A stretch of 64,000 bases of DNA, taken from positions 62,001 to 126,000 of the forward strand of contig NZ_CABVHQ010000002.1 of assembly GCF_902497895.1 (NCBI RefSeq), written 5' to 3'. The position numbers and the translations under genes were made by a program. The notes under the pieces are model-generated. The model was not told where the DNA came from, ran no database searches, and saw nothing but the letters and a program-made list of their open reading frames with translations. Source of the DNA: Pseudomonas fluorescens. GTDB taxonomy: Bacteria > Pseudomonadota > Gammaproteobacteria > Pseudomonadales > Pseudomonadaceae. Positions 55,763 to 64,000 of the stretch are shown here, piece after piece; positions within the stretch are counted from its first letter, which is position 1, and every line of letters begins with the position of its first letter.

Positions 55763-57064
55763 TTATTGCAAAGTGTGTTGCTCGATGAATTCCAGCGGCT
55801 GCAGGCCTTCGCGACTCACCAGTCGATTCAACTCGACCCGTGGCAAGCGAACAGCCAGCAAACTGATGCCGTCTTCGTCGTGTTCTTCCTTCTGAACTGC
55901 GCCCAAGGCGAAGAACTGAGCGCGCAGTCGAGCAAAACGCTGCGGCAAGCGCAAGGTGCCAACGAATAAATCATTGCCAAGCAACTCTGCGACAGCCTGT
56001 TTGAGCAAGTCCAGACCGGTACCGTCCCGCGCCGATAACCAGACCCGCTGCGGTTTGCCGTCGGCATCACGCTGGATCTGCGGCTCGACGCCCTCGAGCA
56101 AATCGAGTTTGTTATAGACCTCCAGGATCGGCAAGTCTTGAGCGCCAATCTCGCCCAGCACCACCATGACCTGTTCAATCTGCGCCATACGCTCCGGCTC
56201 ATGGGCATCGATCACATGCAACAACAGGTCGGAGTTACTCGACTCCTCGAGCGTAGCCCGGAAAGCCTCGACCAGTTTGTGCGGCAAGTGACGGATGAAA
56301 CCCACGGTATCGGCCAGCACGATCGGCCCCAGGTCGTCGAGTTCGAGGCGGCGCAGGGTCGGATCGAGCGTGGCGAACAGCTGGTTGGCCGCGAAGACGT
56401 CGGAGTCGGTCACCGAGTTGAACAGCGTCGACTTGCCGGCGTTGGTATAACCCACCAGTGAAACCGTCGGGATGTCGGCACGTTTGCGCCCGCGTCGCGA
56501 CTGCTCACGCTGACTGCGGACCTTTTCCAGACGCCCCTTGATCTGCCGCAGGCGAACCCGCAGGAGACGCCGGTCGGTTTCGAGCTGGGTTTCACCCGGG
56601 CCGCGCAGACCGATACCGCCTTTCTGGCGCTCAAGGTGAGTCCAGCCGCGAACCAGTCGCGTACTCATGTAATCAAGCTGGGCCAGTTCGACCTGGAGCT
56701 TGCCTTCATGGGTGCGGGCGCGTTGGGCGAAGATATCGAGAATCAGGCCCGTACGGTCAATCACGCGACACTCGAAAACACGTTCGAGGTTACGTTCCTG
56801 ACTGGGCGTGAGGACGTGATTGAAAATCACCAGATCTACCTGCTCGGCTTTGACCAGGTCGCGTAATTCTTCGACCTTGCCACTGCCAATCAGGTATTTG
56901 GCGGTTGGCCGATGACGCGGCACGTTAAAAAACGCGACGGTCTCGGCACCAGCCGATATAGCCAACTCCTGAAACTCCTGCGGATCTTCGCGCGCCTCAG
57001 GGTCCTGACCATCCAAGTGAACGAGAATTGTCCGCTCACCACCACCGTGGCGCTCAAAGAACAA
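55763..57064 (-). CDS. hflX: HflX, ribosome-associated GTPase
   Basis: GTPase that binds the 50S subunit and splits stalled ribosomes under stress. The 433-residue product begins at a TTG (57064) with AGGAG six bases upstream, giving MFFERHGGGERTILVHLDGQ as in other Pseudomonas. The N-terminal nucleotide-binding domain is followed by a helical linker (RRLLRVRLRQIKGRLEKVRS) and the G domain: G1 VGYTNAGKST, G3 DTVGFIRHLPH and G4 NKLDL. It lies 12 bases after hfq in the hfq-hflX-hflK-hflC order. Confidence 0.96.
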   Translation of the reverse strand: MFFERHGGGERTILVHLDGQDPEAREDPQEFQELAISAGAETVAFFNVPRHRPTAKYLIGSGKVEELRDLVKAEQVDLVIFNHVLTPSQERNLERVFECRVIDRTGLILDIFAQRARTHEGKLQVELAQLDYMSTRLVRGWTHLERQKGGIGLRGPGETQLETDRRLLRVRLRQIKGRLEKVRSQREQSRRGRKRADIPTVSLVGYTNAGKSTLFNSVTDSDVFAANQLFATLDPTLRRLELDDLGPIVLADTVGFIRHLPHKLVEAFRATLEESSNSDLLLHVIDAHEPERMAQIEQVMVVLGEIGAQDLPILEVYNKLDLLEGVEPQIQRDADGKPQRVWLSARDGTGLDLLKQAVAELLGNDLFVGTLRLPQRFARLRAQFFALGAVQKEEHDEDGISLLAVRLPRVELNRLVSREGLQPLEFIEQHTLQ

Positions 57065-57076
57065 AGGAGACTCCTA

Positions 57077-57337
57077 TCAGGCGTTACCTGGCTCAGCGTC
57101 CGCTTGTTCGGTTTCGGTTGCGCTAGGCAGACGAATTGGACGAACCGGCACTACTGTCGAGATAGCATGTTTGTAGACCATCTGGCTGACGGTGTTCTTC
57201 AGCAGGATCACGAACTGGTCGAAAGACTCGATCTGACCTTGCAGCTTGATCCCGTTGACCAGATAGATAGAAACCCCAACTTTCTCTTTACGTAAAGTAT
57301 TCAGGTAAGGGTCTTGTAGCGAATGCCCTTTTGACAT
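57077..57337 (-). CDS. hfq: RNA chaperone Hfq
   Basis: Hexameric Sm-like RNA chaperone for small RNA regulation, including the Crc-dependent catabolite control of Pseudomonas. The 86-residue product begins [20 protein letters not shown] and carries both Sm motifs ([20 protein letters not shown] and [11 protein letters not shown]). The C-terminal tail is short and acidic, as usual in Pseudomonas. The ATG at 57337 is preferred to an in-frame start at 57361 for length. It lies between miaA and hflX. Confidence 0.98.
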   Translation of the reverse strand: MSKGHSLQDPYLNTLRKEKVGVSIYLVNGIKLQGQIESFDQFVILLKNTVSQMVYKHAISTVVPVRPIRLPSATETEQADAEPGNA

Positions 57338-57434
57338 GTGCCGCACTCCTTTAAGGATCAATAATAAAAAAATTAGAAAAACAAATGGCTTGGGCCGTCA
57401 CAACCCCCAGAGGATAGACGGCAATTGCAAGGAC

Positions 57435-58406
57435 TCAGCTCAATATGGAGACCGTTCCCAAGTATTTCAAGGCGCGCGGCAGATTGTCGCAATCCAGGCT
57501 GTCCAGCCAATGCAGGTCAGCCCAGCTGCGTAGCCAGGTGAACTGGCGCTTCGCCAATTGGCGCGTGGCAATAATTCCACGCTCCTGCATCTCGGCTGAC
57601 GTCAGCTTGCCATCCAGATGATCCCAGACTTGTCGGTAGCCTACAGCACGTATAGACGGCAACCCTATATGCAGGTCACTTCTCGTACGCAGAGCTACGA
57701 CCTCGTCAATGAATCCCTGTTCCAACATTTGTGTGAATCTTTGTGCAATTCGTTCGTGCAGTACCTGGCGGTTCGCCGGAGCGATGGCCAAGTTCGCGAC
57801 AGTATAGGGCAATTGTCCACGTCCCGAAGCGGCTGCTTCAGTACTTTGCGCAGATTGTCGCTGCCGAAGGGCCGTCATGCTCAGGCCACTGACTCGATAA
57901 ACTTCCAGCGCCCGACTCAATCGCTGCGGATCATTGGGATGGATTCTCGCCGCCGATTCCGGGTCGATAACCGCCAATTGGTCGTGCAGGGCTTGCCAGC
58001 CAAGGCGTGCAGCCTCTTCCTCGATCTCTGCGCGCACTCGCGGATCGGCCGCCGGCATGTCCGCCAGACCTTCGAGCAACGCCTTGTAATAAAGCATCGT
58101 ACCGCCCACCAGCAACGGAATGTTGCCGCGTGCGGTGATATCCGCCATGGCTGCCAGGGCGTCGCGGCGGAAATCAGCCGCTGAATAGCTCTGCGCCGGA
58201 TCGAGAATATCGATCAATCGATGGGGAAACTCGGCCAACAGGGCTTTCGAAGGCTTGGCAGTACCGATGTCCATGCCGCGGTAGACCAGCGCCGAATCGA
58301 CGCTGATCAGCTCGCAGGGCAGCACTTTGCTCAGCTCGATGGCCAGATCGGTCTTGCCGGCGGCCGTCGGCCCCATCAGGAATATCGCGGGAGGGAGTTG
58401 GCTCAT
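57435..58406 (-). CDS. miaA: tRNA dimethylallyltransferase MiaA
   Basis: Adds the dimethylallyl group to A37 of tRNAs reading UNN codons. From ATG 58406 the product is 323 residues with the P-loop [13 protein letters not shown] near residues 10-22, the [16 protein letters not shown] loop and a C-terminal segment with [14 protein letters not shown]. The ATG overlaps the mutL stop (ATGA). It is upstream of hfq, the standard order. Confidence 0.96.
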   Translation of the reverse strand: MSQLPPAIFLMGPTAAGKTDLAIELSKVLPCELISVDSALVYRGMDIGTAKPSKALLAEFPHRLIDILDPAQSYSAADFRRDALAAMADITARGNIPLLVGGTMLYYKALLEGLADMPAADPRVRAEIEEEAARLGWQALHDQLAVIDPESAARIHPNDPQRLSRALEVYRVSGLSMTALRQRQSAQSTEAAASGRGQLPYTVANLAIAPANRQVLHERIAQRFTQMLEQGFIDEVVALRTRSDLHIGLPSIRAVGYRQVWDHLDGKLTSAEMQERGIIATRQLAKRQFTWLRSWADLHWLDSLDCDNLPRALKYLGTVSILS

Positions 58407-60316
58407 CAACGACCACGCAAGAACAGTTTGTCCAGATCGTCCAGACCCAATTGGGTCCAGGTCGGTCGGCCATGGTTGCATTGACCACTGCGCTCGGTGT
58501 TTTCCATGTCACGCAGCAAACCGTTCATTTCCGGCAGGGCCAGGCGCCGGTTGGCGCGAATCGCGCCATGACAGGCCATGGTGCCGAGCAGTTCGTTCAG
58601 ATGCGCCTGAATCCGGTCACTGGTGCCGTACTCCATCAGATCCGACAGGACGTCATGCACCAGCCGGTTAGCCTCGGCCTGCTTCAACAGCGCCGGAATC
58701 TGCCGAATCGCCAGGGTTTCCGGGCCCAGCCGCTGCAACTCGAAACCGAGCCGCTGGAACCAGTTCATGTGTTCCTCGGCGCAGTCCGCTTCACGCTGGC
58801 TGACCGCAATCGACTCCGGCACCAGCAACGGCTGGCCACTCAAGCCTTCGCTGGCCATCGCGACTTTCAACCGCTCATACATGATCCGCTCGTGGGCCGC
58901 GTGCATATCCACCAGCACCAGCCCCTGGGCGTTCTCCGAGAGGATATAGATGCCTTTGAGCTGCGCCAGCGCATAACCCAGGGGCGGGATATCGCCCTGG
59001 CCTTCCGGCAGCGCTACCGCTCCACTCTCTGGCAAAGGTGCATAAAACTCGCGATAGGCGCTTCGGGCTTCAGCGGCCGGCACCGCCGATTGAGGCCGGG
59101 GTGTGTACTGATACTGATAACCCGCGCCGGCGCCGGAGCCCGGCGCATTGAGTGTCGGCTGCGGCTGCGGCTGTTCCAGCAGCAGGTTGGCCGCCAGGCG
59201 CATTTCGCCCTGCGGGCCGAACTCGCCGGCTTCAATACCGCTGGGGCGGACCATACCGGCAACTGCGGCCGGGGCCGCCAGGTGGTCTTCCGGACGCACA
59301 TCACCCAAGGCCCGGTGCAAGGTGCCATAAAGGAAGTCGTGAACCATACGCCCGTCACGGAAGCGTACTTCGTGCTTGGTCGGGTGCACGTTGACATCCA
59401 CTACCGCTGGATCGACTTCGAAAAACAGAACGAAGGTTGGATGCCGACCGTTGAACAACACGTCCCGGTAAGCCTGGCGCACCGCGTGGGCGACCAGCTT
59501 GTCGCGCACTGCTCGACCGTTGACGTAGAAATACTGCAAATCCGCCTGGCTGCGGGAGAAGGTCGGCAAGCCGACCCAACCCCACAGGTGCAGGCCGTTG
59601 CGCTCGACCTCGATCGGCAGTGCCTGCTCGAGGAACCCCGCGCCGCAAACCGCCGCCACGCGTCGGGCGCGAGCGGCGTCGTCATGGGCTTCGTGCAGAC
59701 TGAGGATAGTCTTGCCGTTGTGGCGCAAGTGGAACGCCACATCGAAACGCGCCAGCGCCAGGCGCTTGATCACTTCTTGCAGGTGATCGAACTCGGTTTT
59801 TTCCGCCTTGAGAAATTTGCGCCGTGCCGGGGTGTTGAAAAACAGATCGCGCACTTCCACCGACGTACCCACTGGATGGGCGGCCGGCTGGACCCGAGGC
59901 GCCATGTCCCGGCCTTCGGTCTCGACTTGCCAGGCCTGCTCGGCACCGCGAGTGCGGGAGGTCAGGGTCAGACGCGCGACAGAACTGATGGACGCCAGTG
60001 CTTCGCCGCGAAACCCCAGGCTCATCACCCGCTCGAGGTCTTCCAGGTCGCGAATCTTGCTGGTGGCATGTCGCGCCAGGGCCAGCGGCAGGTCATCGGA
60101 AGAGATGCCGCTGCCATCGTCACGCACTCGCAACAGTTTGACCCCGGCCTGCTCGACGTCCACGTCGATACGTCTGGCACCGGAGTCGAGGCTGTTTTCC
60201 AGCAACTCCTTGATCACCGAAGCCGGCCGCTCGACCACCTCACCCGCGGCAATCTGGTTCGCCAGGCGTGGGCTGAGCAGCTCGATACGAGCGCCGCCGA
60301 TCACTGCTTCGCTCAT
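58406..60316 (-). CDS. mutL: DNA mismatch repair protein MutL
   Basis: Mismatch repair ATPase and matchmaker. The 636-residue product has the GHKL ATPase N-terminus ([43 protein letters not shown]) and a Pro/Gln-rich linker near residues 375-430. The C-terminal domain carries [12 protein letters not shown], which fits the DMHA-x2-E-x4-E endonuclease motif, so this MutL probably nicks DNA, unlike that of Escherichia coli. This agrees with the lack of MutH in Pseudomonas. It overlaps both amiB and miaA by four bases or less. Confidence 0.97.
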   Translation of the reverse strand: MSEAVIGGARIELLSPRLANQIAAGEVVERPASVIKELLENSLDSGARRIDVDVEQAGVKLLRVRDDGSGISSDDLPLALARHATSKIRDLEDLERVMSLGFRGEALASISSVARLTLTSRTRGAEQAWQVETEGRDMAPRVQPAAHPVGTSVEVRDLFFNTPARRKFLKAEKTEFDHLQEVIKRLALARFDVAFHLRHNGKTILSLHEAHDDAARARRVAAVCGAGFLEQALPIEVERNGLHLWGWVGLPTFSRSQADLQYFYVNGRAVRDKLVAHAVRQAYRDVLFNGRHPTFVLFFEVDPAVVDVNVHPTKHEVRFRDGRMVHDFLYGTLHRALGDVRPEDHLAAPAAVAGMVRPSGIEAGEFGPQGEMRLAANLLLEQPQPQPTLNAPGSGAGAGYQYQYTPRPQSAVPAAEARSAYREFYAPLPESGAVALPEGQGDIPPLGYALAQLKGIYILSENAQGLVLVDMHAAHERIMYERLKVAMASEGLSGQPLLVPESIAVSQREADCAEEHMNWFQRLGFELQRLGPETLAIRQIPALLKQAEANRLVHDVLSDLMEYGTSDRIQAHLNELLGTMACHGAIRANRRLALPEMNGLLRDMENTERSGQCNHGRPTWTQLGLDDLDKLFLRGR

Positions 60317-61740
60317 TCCTTGACCGCCAGTTCCGTACTCGGAATATTAAGGGTCTGGCCGATTTTCAACTCATCGTTCTTCAGGTTATTGGCGTTGCGC
60401 AGCGCCGCCGGAGAAACCTGATAGCGCACTGCGATCATCGCCAGCGTCTCACCCGGGTTTACCCGGTGATCACGCGGCCCCTGGGCAATCTTGCCGGAAT
60501 CGCGCAGCCAGGCAATGTAGGTGCCCGGCGGTGGATTTTGCTGGAAGAACTGGCGCACGCCGCTGCTGATGGAACGAGCCAACGCTTGCTGGTGGTTGGC
60601 CGCCGCCAGTTTCGAGGCTTCGTTGGCGTTGGAGATAAACCCGGTTTCCACCAGGATCGACGGAATATCCGGGGATTTCAGCACCATGAACCCGGCCTGC
60701 TCGACTCGCTGCTTGTGCAACGGCGTGACCCGGCCGATGTTGCTCAACACTTTCTGGCCGACGTTCAGGCTTGAAGTCAGCGAGGCGGTCATCGACAAAT
60801 CCAGCAACACACCGGCAAGCATTCGGTCCTTGTCGTCGAGGCTGACATTACCGGCACCGCCGATCAGGTCGGAGCGGTTTTCACTGTCGGCCAGCCAACG
60901 GGCGGTCTCCGAGGTGGCTCCGCGGTCGGACAGGGCGAACACCGAAGCGCCAAAAGCCGCCGCCGACGGCGCCGCATCGGCGTGGATCGACACGAACAAG
61001 TCAGCACCCTTCTTGCGGGCAATCTCGGTACGGCCGCGCAATGGAATGAAGTAGTCGCCGGTGCGGGTCAGTTCGGCACGGAAACCTTTCATGCCGTTGA
61101 CCTGACGCTGAAGCTCCCTGGCGATCGCCAGCACCACGTCTTTTTCCTTCTGACCGCGGGAGCCGGAAGCCCCGGGGTCTTCGCCGCCATGACCGGCGTC
61201 GATCACCACGATAATGTCACGCTTGCCGGCTGGCGCTGGCGGCAACTTGACCGTTGGCTCCACCGGAGTCACCGGGACTACGGGCACCGTGGCAACGTTG
61301 GTCGGCGCCGGGATTGGCGCGGCATCGGCGGGATTGTCGAACAGGTCGACCACCAAGCGGTTGCCGTACTGCGCATTCGGCGCCAGGGTGAAGCTCTTTG
61401 GAGTGACGGCCTGTTTCAGGTCGATGACCACCCGCAGGTCGGTCGGCGTGCGCTGGGCCGAGCGCATGGAGGTAATCGGGGTGTTGGCGGAGGAGACATT
61501 CAACGGGCCGCCAAGCGTGGCGCCATTGATGTCGATGACCAGGCGGTCCGGTGCCACAAGGGTAAAAACGCTGTGCTGGACGGGACCTGTGAGATCGAAC
61601 ACCAGTCGGGTGTTATCCGGTGCGCGCCACAAGCGTACGCTGCGGACCTGAGTCGCAGCCACAGCGTCGACGGCCAGTGCCGTAAGCAATAGTCCTACGA
61701 CAGCAACCAACGCGCGAAAGCGCATACCTAACCCCATCAT
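60313..61740 (-). CDS. amiB: N-acetylmuramoyl-L-alanine amidase AmiB
   Basis: Periplasmic zinc amidase that cleaves septal peptidoglycan during daughter-cell separation. The 475-residue product has a signal peptide ([20 protein letters not shown]), an AMIN domain near residues 28-130, and an Amidase_3 domain with [24 protein letters not shown] and LVETGFISN. It ends in a LysM domain ([20 protein letters not shown]). Starts at 61740, 61737 and 61725 are all in frame; homology cannot separate them here. It directly follows tsaE. Confidence 0.94.
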   Translation of the reverse strand: MMGLGMRFRALVAVVGLLLTALAVDAVAATQVRSVRLWRAPDNTRLVFDLTGPVQHSVFTLVAPDRLVIDINGATLGGPLNVSSANTPITSMRSAQRTPTDLRVVIDLKQAVTPKSFTLAPNAQYGNRLVVDLFDNPADAAPIPAPTNVATVPVVPVTPVEPTVKLPPAPAGKRDIIVVIDAGHGGEDPGASGSRGQKEKDVVLAIARELQRQVNGMKGFRAELTRTGDYFIPLRGRTEIARKKGADLFVSIHADAAPSAAAFGASVFALSDRGATSETARWLADSENRSDLIGGAGNVSLDDKDRMLAGVLLDLSMTASLTSSLNVGQKVLSNIGRVTPLHKQRVEQAGFMVLKSPDIPSILVETGFISNANEASKLAAANHQQALARSISSGVRQFFQQNPPPGTYIAWLRDSGKIAQGPRDHRVNPGETLAMIAVRYQVSPAALRNANNLKNDELKIGQTLNIPSTELAVKE

Positions 61741-62211
61741 TTATTTGAATTCCAATGCCAAAGCGGCACACCACGACTCGCCACGCGAGCCTTGGGGCAA
61801 CAAACTCAGCGAACGTCCGCTGTTATGCGGGCTAATGGTAATGGTCAGGTCGGGCTTTGGCAAAAAGCCTGCACCGCGCTTGGGCCATTCGATCAGACAC
61901 AGTGCATCGCCTTCGAAGTAATCACGAATGCCGAGATACTCCAACTCCTCCGGATCGACCAGTCGATAGAGGTCGAAATGGAAGGCCCGAACCTCGCCGA
62001 TCTCATAGGGTTCGACCAGGGTAAAGGTCGGGCTCTTGACCGCCCCCACATGCCCCAAGCCACGGATGATGCCCCGCGACAAGGTGGTTTTGCCCGCCCC
62101 CAGGTCACCGTCCAGAAAGATCAATCCACACCCTTCGGTGACTTGAGCGATACGCGCCCCCAACTTGATCATCGCCTTTTCGTCGGGCAGATACAGGGTT
62201 ACTTCAGACAC
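61741..62211 (-). CDS. tsaE: TsaE, ATPase for t6A tRNA modification
   Basis: ATPase partner of TsaB-TsaD in making threonylcarbamoyladenosine at A37 of ANN-reading tRNAs. The 156-residue product has Walker A GDLGAGKTTLSRG near residues 35-47, the family's KSPTFTLVEPY and HFDLYRL, and a closing EWPKRGAGFLP. It overlaps the nnr end by 13 bases and abuts amiB. Confidence 0.96.
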   Translation of the reverse strand: MSEVTLYLPDEKAMIKLGARIAQVTEGCGLIFLDGDLGAGKTTLSRGIIRGLGHVGAVKSPTFTLVEPYEIGEVRAFHFDLYRLVDPEELEYLGIRDYFEGDALCLIEWPKRGAGFLPKPDLTITISPHNSGRSLSLLPQGSRGESWCAALALEFK

Positions 62212-63698
62212 GGTGATTGCTCCTCCAGCAACTGACGAATGGCTGGAATCAAATCACTGGCCGCCAGCCCCCGGCCCAACTTGCCTTGCCGCTCACCGGC
62301 GCTGGCATGCAACCAGACCGCCAGACAGGCCGCGTCGAACGCGTCCATGCCTTGCGCCAGAAGCGCGCCGACCAGGCCGGCCAGGACATCCCCCAGGCCT
62401 GCCGTAGCCATCGCCGGATGGCCACGATCACATAACGCCACGCGGCCATCCGGGCTGGCGATCAGGCTGCCGGCACCTTTGAGAACCACGATGGCTGCAT
62501 ATTTCTTGCTCAATTGGCGCGCGACAGTAAAACGATCGGCCTGAACCTGCGCTGTCGAAATCCCTAATAGACGCCCTGCCTCGCCCGGATGCGGGGTGAT
62601 CACACAGCCCTCAGGCAGCGCTAATCCGCCTTTGGACAACAGGTTCAGCGCATCGGCATCCCAAACTTGCGGCACAGGCGCATTGACCGCCGCCGACAAA
62701 AGACTGCGTCCCCACGCGGCTTGACCCAACCCAGGGCCAACCACCAGTACCGAAGCCTGCTCCAGCAGCCCCATCAGCTGGTTCGCCGAATGCGTGCCCA
62801 CCGTCATGACTTCCGGCAAACGCGCCAGGGCCGCCGCCACATGCTCACTACGGGTAGCCAGCGACACCATGCCCGCGCCGCTGCGCAAGGCACTTTCGGC
62901 ACTTAACAGAATCGCCCCACCCAGGCCTCGATCGCCACCGATCAGCAACAGATGGCCAGACTGACCTTTATGGGCAGTCGGCCAGCGTGCTGCCAGACGC
63001 GGCAGATTGCCCGGCATCAGGCGGCGGGCGCTGACGCAAGCCTCGGCCAGCAGCTCAGGCGAGGCTTGCAGGTCGTTGAACAGCAGTTCGCCAACGTAAT
63101 CCGGAGCCTGGGCAGTGAACAGTCCAAGCTTCAAGCCGATGAACGTTACCGTCAGGTCAGCCCGTACCGCCACACCCAGGACTCGCCCGGTATCGGCACA
63201 CAGGCCCGAAGGAATATCCACCGCGGCAACTGGCAGCCCGCTGGCATTGATCGCGACGAGGATACCGGCATAAGGCTCACGCACTTCGCCGACCAGTCCC
63301 GTACCCAGCAGCGCGTCCAGCACGATACCGCGCAACGCGGCGGGCCCGCTCCAGGGCTGGACGGTGACGCCGACCGCCAAAGCCTCGGCATAGGCCAAGG
63401 CCGCATCGCCCTGCAATCGCTGCGGATCCCCGGAGGCCAGAACCTGTACCTGCCAACCGGCGCGCAAGGCCAATGCCGCGACCAGATAACCATCGCCCGC
63501 GTTATTGCCGTGGCCTGCGACAACACTGAGTTCCCGCGCATCCGGCCAGCGGCGGACCATGGCTCGCCACACCGCCCGCGCGGCACGCTGCATCAATTCG
63601 AAGCCCATCGTGCCCGCCGCAATCAAGCTGGCGTCCAGTTCGCGAACTTGAGCGGCGCTATACAGCGCGTCGGGTAAATCGTCTTTAATGTGCAGCAT
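62199..63698 (-). CDS. nnr: Bifunctional NAD(P)H-hydrate epimerase / ADP-dependent dehydratase
   Basis: Metabolite-repair enzyme that restores damaged NADH and NADPH hydrates. The N-terminal YjeF_N epimerase domain (about 1-215) has VVAGHGNNAGDGYLVA; the C-terminal ribokinase-like dehydratase (about 225-499) has the nucleotide motif TAGLGDVLAGLVGALLAQGM. The 499-residue length is normal for the fused form. It overlaps tsaE by 13 bases, and it is divergent from queG. Confidence 0.95.
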   Translation of the reverse strand: MLHIKDDLPDALYSAAQVRELDASLIAAGTMGFELMQRAARAVWRAMVRRWPDARELSVVAGHGNNAGDGYLVAALALRAGWQVQVLASGDPQRLQGDAALAYAEALAVGVTVQPWSGPAALRGIVLDALLGTGLVGEVREPYAGILVAINASGLPVAAVDIPSGLCADTGRVLGVAVRADLTVTFIGLKLGLFTAQAPDYVGELLFNDLQASPELLAEACVSARRLMPGNLPRLAARWPTAHKGQSGHLLLIGGDRGLGGAILLSAESALRSGAGMVSLATRSEHVAAALARLPEVMTVGTHSANQLMGLLEQASVLVVGPGLGQAAWGRSLLSAAVNAPVPQVWDADALNLLSKGGLALPEGCVITPHPGEAGRLLGISTAQVQADRFTVARQLSKKYAAIVVLKGAGSLIASPDGRVALCDRGHPAMATAGLGDVLAGLVGALLAQGMDAFDAACLAVWLHASAGERQGKLGRGLAASDLIPAIRQLLEEQSPCLK

Positions 63699-63761
63699 GC
63701 GTCTTCAGGCTCCGATGTCTGGCAGAATTATACGCACCTCAGCTCCGGTTTCTCTCGTCTC

Positions 63762-64000
63762 ATGCCTGCTATTACCACTGACCTTGCCACCCTCGCCCAA
63801 TCGATCAAGGATTGGGGACGCGAGCTGGGCTTTCAACAAGTCGGCATCAGCGGCCTGGACCTGGCCGAACATGAGCAGCATCTGCAACGCTGGCTCGACG
63901 CCGGGTATCACGGCGAGATGGACTACATGGCTGCCCATGGCAGCAAGCGCTCACACCCCGAGGAACTGGTCCCCGGCACCTTGAGAGTAGTTTCTCTGCG
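63762..64000 (+). CDS. queG: Epoxyqueuosine reductase QueG, N-terminal part (3' end outside window)
   Basis: Cobalamin and iron-sulfur enzyme that reduces epoxyqueuosine to queuosine in tRNA. The visible 79 residues begin MPAITTDLATLAQSIKDWGR and include GFQQVGISGLDLAEHEQHLQ and LDAGYHGEMDYMAAHGSKR, the typical QueG N-terminus. The frame stays open to the window edge. A shadow frame at 63688 on the same strand is not the gene. It is divergent from nnr, 63 bases apart. Confidence 0.93.
   Translation, partial: MPAITTDLATLAQSIKDWGRELGFQQVGISGLDLAEHEQHLQRWLDAGYHGEMDYMAAHGSKRSHPEELVPGTLRVVSL

Noticed and set aside
58451..60421. 656-codon plus-strand frame across mutL
   Set aside because: Antisense shadow; mutL on the other strand has every expected motif.
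63688..63984. 98-codon plus-strand frame at the right edge
   Set aside because: It is out of frame with queG, whose N-terminal motifs are clear from ATG 63762.

Overview
The window is a stretch of chromosome from a Pseudomonas of the fluorescens/putida type. The evidence is gene content and order (davBA, pqqFABCDE, liv/bra, amaAB, rpsF-rpsR-rplI-dnaB, rlmB-rnr, purA-hisZ-hflCKX-hfq-miaA-mutL-amiB-tsaE-nnr-queG), the high G+C codon use, and the many extragenic REP palindromes. Nearly all genes are recognisable housekeeping or metabolic genes. No phage, integrase, insertion sequence or CRISPR array was seen.

Bases 1-11078 (+ strand): the end of an Lrp-type regulator, the L-lysine monooxygenase/5-aminovaleramidase pair davBA, and a full PQQ cofactor cluster (pqqF, the 24-residue precursor pqqA, pqqB, C, D, E) followed by an overlapping S9 peptidase gene. 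Bases 11350-13811 (+): a sigma-54 promoter with NtrC-like sites, then urease accessory genes ureE-F-G and a HupE/UreJ metal permease. Bases 14080-16220: an AGE-family sugar isomerase and a convergent short-chain dehydrogenase. Bases 16221-17243 have no gene but hold a cluster of DnaA-box-like sequences.

Bases 17244-22332 (- strand): the branched-chain amino acid ABC transporter livK-H-M-G-F behind a near-consensus sigma-54 promoter and an NtrC-like site. Bases 22698-26729: amaA and amaB (pipecolate oxidase and piperideine-6-carboxylate dehydrogenase) with a divergent LysR regulator, so both lysine catabolic branches lie in one window. Bases 27106-30097 (+): NAD salvage genes pncB and nadE, a LOG-family gene and a small charged protein.

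Bases 30380-37123 (- strand): a three-gene cluster of two transglutaminase-like proteins, one fused to DUF2126, and a circularly permuted ATP-grasp/alpha-E fusion. Its product is not known to me and it is the best candidate here for an undescribed pathway. Then come ygiQ and a small AT-richer gene for a secreted protein of unknown function (40075-40557).

Bases 40618-47893 (- strand): dnaB, rplI, a membrane protein, rpsR, rpsF, rlmB and rnr. Bases 48055-48517: two near-identical tRNA-Leu(CAG) units, each with its own promoter and terminator. Bases 48701-63698 (- strand): a chemoreceptor behind a third sigma-54-type promoter, purA, hisZ, hflC, hflK, hflX, hfq, miaA, mutL, amiB, tsaE and nnr. 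The start of queG leaves the right edge on the + strand.

At least four REP families, mostly as inverted pairs, mark most operon ends. Three sigma-54-type promoters (ureE, livK, chemoreceptor) suggest a nitrogen-responsive theme across genes that are not adjacent.
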